Positions 12,485 to 13,966 of a stretch of 13,966 bases of DNA are shown one piece after another. Position 1 is the first letter of the stretch. Every line of letters begins with the position of its first letter. Under the pieces are notes generated by a model that saw nothing but the letters and a program-made list of their open reading frames with translations, ran no database searches and had not been told where the DNA came from. The DNA is from JBECKR01 sp040235415 (GTDB lineage Bacteria > Acidobacteriota > Polarisedimenticolia > Polarisedimenticolales > Polarisedimenticolaceae): the NCBI GenBank assembly GCA_040235415.1, contig JBECKR010000277.1, positions 1 through 13,966 on the forward strand. The letters are read 5' to 3'. The translations under genes and the position numbers were made by a program.

Positions 12485-13385
12485 CGGCACCGAGCCAACG
12501 CAGTAGCGGCGTCAGGGTGAGCGGGCTCGCGAGCGTCGTGACCACCACGACCGCCGTCACGAAGCGCGGCTCGGCGTCGTACTCGGCGGCGAGCACCGTC
12601 GCGATCACCGCGGAGGGCATCGCCGACTCGAGGATCGCGGCCTGGCGGGCGGGTCCGCCGAGGCCGAGGACGGGGGCCAGCGCGATCCCCGCGGCCGCGC
12701 CCAGGACGAGCCGCGCGGCCGAGGCGCCGGCCAGAGCCCCGAGAGGGGCGCGGACCCCCTTGCCGCGAAGCTGCATCCCGAGGATCACGAGGAAGACCGG
12801 GATGCAGGCGTCCGCGAGAAGGTCGACCGCGCGCGCCGCCGGCACCGGGAGCGTCCACCCGAAGTGCCGGGCCGCGATCGCGAGGACGACGCTCCAGACC
12901 ACCGGGACGCGGGGCAAGCCGGCCAGGGCCTTGCCGAGCGGCGCCCCGCCGAGCGAGGCCACGAGCACGCCGGCGGTGTAGGTCAGGACCGAGGCGGTCA
13001 CGAAGAACACCCCGGCCTGCGCGAGCCCGCCCTCGCCGAACGCGAAGCGCGTCGCGGGGAGGCCGTAGTTGCCGGCGTTGGGAAGCAGCACGACCAGCAC
13101 AATCGCGGCGATCCGTCCTCTCGACGCGCCGAGCCGCCAGGCCACGAGCCCCGCCAGCGCCGCGGGACCGGCGAGGGCGAGCACCGTGAACGCCACCATC
13201 CGCGCGAGCGCGTCGCCTCCGACGTCGCTCGCGAGCAGAAGCCGGAACACGAAGCAGGGTGCGAGAATCCAGAACGCGAGGTGCGTGACCGGCCGCGGGT
13301 CGAGACCGAAGCGCGCGGCCAAGACCCACCCGGCGCCGGCCACGAGGAAGATCGGAAGCAGGTTGTGGAGGAACAGGTCGAGCAT
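12480..13385 (-). CDS. AEC-family permease (auxin efflux carrier-like)
   Basis: The 301-residue protein starts at ATG 13385 with GGAG about seven bases upstream. It is hydrophobic throughout, with roughly ten membrane helices in two halves: MLDLFLHNLLPIFLVAGAGW at the N-terminus, a central break near residue 155, and a second half ending TTLASPLTLTPLLRWLG. The half-membrane motif LLPNAGNYGLP (about 99-109) and ESAMPSAVIATVLAAEYD (about 251-268) are typical of the PF03547 family. Members export or exchange organic anions such as malate, malonate or auxin; the bacterial substrates are mostly unknown and cannot be predicted here. It stands alone, convergent with the esterase and divergent from the following gene. 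Confidence 0.9.
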   Translation of the reverse strand: MLDLFLHNLLPIFLVAGAGWVLAARFGLDPRPVTHLAFWILAPCFVFRLLLASDVGGDALARMVAFTVLALAGPAALAGLVAWRLGASRGRIAAIVLVVLLPNAGNYGLPATRFAFGEGGLAQAGVFFVTASVLTYTAGVLVASLGGAPLGKALAGLPRVPVVWSVVLAIAARHFGWTLPVPAARAVDLLADACIPVFLVILGMQLRGKGVRAPLGALAGASAARLVLGAAAGIALAPVLGLGGPARQAAILESAMPSAVIATVLAAEYDAEPRFVTAVVVVTTLASPLTLTPLLRWLGAG

Positions 13386-13412
13386 CGCGCTCCGCCGCAG
13401 AAGGGCAGCCCG

Positions 13413-13418
13413 ATTCTA
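13413..13418 (-). promoter_or_regulatory. Candidate -10 element (TAGAAT) for the AEC permease
   Basis: Reading leftward, GC-TAGAAT-CG lies 27 bases before the ATG at 13385, matching five of six bases of the -10 consensus. The same string precedes the four-cysteine protein at 10716-10723. No -35 is seen. Confidence 0.45.
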
Positions 13419-13438
13419 GCCCGCCCGGTCCCGCGTGC

Positions 13439-13444
13439 GACAAT
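13439..13444 (+). promoter_or_regulatory. Candidate -10 element (GACAAT) implying a leaderless transcript
   Basis: GACAAT ends only six bases before the ATG at 13451. If it is used, transcription would begin at or within a base or two of the start codon. The absence of any Shine-Dalgarno sequence before that ATG agrees with leaderless translation. It faces away from the permease promoter at 13413-13418, 20 bases apart. Confidence 0.35.
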
Positions 13445-13450
13445 GCCGCC

Positions 13451-13966
13451 ATGAGGCGCGAGCGATTCCTCGTGGTCCCGTTGCTCGCCGCGCCGCTGCT
13501 CGCCGCGGCGTGCGCAGCGCCCCCCGGTCTCGCGTGGGAGCCGCGAACGCTCGAGCGCACCGCCGGACCGTGCGACGGACCGCAGGCGCCGTGCGGGCGG
13601 GTCGTGGTGAGCTACCCCGTCGTCGTCTCCGGTCCCCCTCCCGACGCCGCGGCGCGGATCCGGGCCGGGATCGAGGCGATGCTCCTGACCCCGACGTTCT
13701 CGACCGAGCGCCCCGCGAGCGTCGAGGCCATGGCGGACCGCTTCCTCGAGGAGTACCGCAGGACCCGGGCCGCGTTCGCGGAGTCCGCCTCGACCGCGCG
13801 GTGGCTGCTCGAGAAGCGCATGACGGTGCCGTGGCACGACCGCCGCGCGATGAGCGTCCGCCTCGAGGAGACCGGCGCCACCGGGGGCGCGCATCCGTTG
13901 ACGACGGTCGAGCTCGCGAGCTTCGACCTCGCGACCGGACAGCGGCTGACACTCCGGGACCTGATC
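13451..13966 (+). CDS. Exported DUF3298/RsiV-like protein (C-terminus beyond the window)
   Basis: ATG 13451 opens a frame of 172 codons that runs off the right edge without a stop. The N-terminus MRRERFLVVPLLAAPLLAAAC is a signal peptide; Cys21 could be a lipidation site, but AAAC is a weak lipobox, so a soluble secreted form is also possible. After Cys41 and Cys48 comes VVVSYPVVVSGPPPDAAARI, like the start of DUF4163/DUF3298 domains. Further on, TGGAHPLTTVELASFDLATG and LTLRDLI match the most conserved DUF3298 block (GGAHP, then fD-x-x-tG-x-x-l-x-l-x-d-l). Relatives include the extracytoplasmic part of the anti-sigma factor RsiV, which binds lysozyme, and many uncharacterised lipoproteins. 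The exact role is open. Confidence 0.75.
   Translation, partial: MRRERFLVVPLLAAPLLAAACAAPPGLAWEPRTLERTAGPCDGPQAPCGRVVVSYPVVVSGPPPDAAARIRAGIEAMLLTPTFSTERPASVEAMADRFLEEYRRTRAAFAESASTARWLLEKRMTVPWHDRRAMSVRLEETGATGGAHPLTTVELASFDLATGQRLTLRDLI

Noticed and set aside
11113..13560. 815-codon open frame on the minus strand spanning the esterase and permease
   Set aside because: It runs antisense to the esterase and through another frame of the AEC permease. The product is low-complexity Arg/Gly/Ala and has no plausible domain.

Overview
The window is about 14 kb of very GC-rich DNA, densely coding on both strands, with no noncoding stretch longer than about 165 bases. The cell envelope is Gram-negative: there is an outer-membrane porin ending in an aromatic residue, several exported proteins, a periplasmic phosphate-binding protein and a membrane-anchored multihaem cytochrome. 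GC content, ribosome-binding sites and gene content would suit Acidobacteriota or another deep-branching, soil or sediment Gram-negative phylum. No marker fixes the taxon, so this is a guess. I see no tRNA, rRNA, CRISPR array, insertion sequence or phage gene.

Layout. (1) A leftward cluster (1-1677) holds a small exported protein of unknown function, the ribosome-assembly GTPase RsgA, and the start of a membrane or secreted protein cut by the window edge. (2) A rightward phosphate cluster (1823-5834) holds a phosphate-selective-porin-like protein, PstS, PstC and PstA. The ATPase PstB and the regulator PhoU do not follow; the next gene is an alpha-glucan phosphorylase (5889-8072), an enzyme that consumes inorganic phosphate. 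(3) A rightward redox module (8237-10691) encodes a small membrane-anchored tetrahaem cytochrome c, a four-cluster ferredoxin-like subunit with a twin-arginine signal, and a polytopic NrfD-type quinone-site protein. After a likely separate promoter comes a small secreted four-cysteine protein (10758-11102), closed by a 16-bp palindrome and a strong hairpin. (4) A secreted alpha/beta-hydrolase (11233-12471) runs convergently into an AEC-family permease (12480-13385, minus). The two stop codons lie in one shared inverted repeat. (5) A divergent DUF3298/RsiV-like exported protein starts at 13451 and runs off the window, possibly from a leaderless transcript.

How the parts work together. Porin plus PstSCA form a route for phosphate across the outer membrane, periplasm and inner membrane, with the energising ATPase encoded elsewhere. 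GlgP can spend that phosphate on releasing glucose-1-phosphate from glycogen. The cytochrome/FeS/NrfD set has the J-O-P arrangement seen in DsrMKJOP and related quinone-linked complexes, but has no catalytic subunit beside it. It is the most interesting part of the window: probably a membrane electron-transfer module between the quinone pool and a periplasmic partner that the sequence does not identify.
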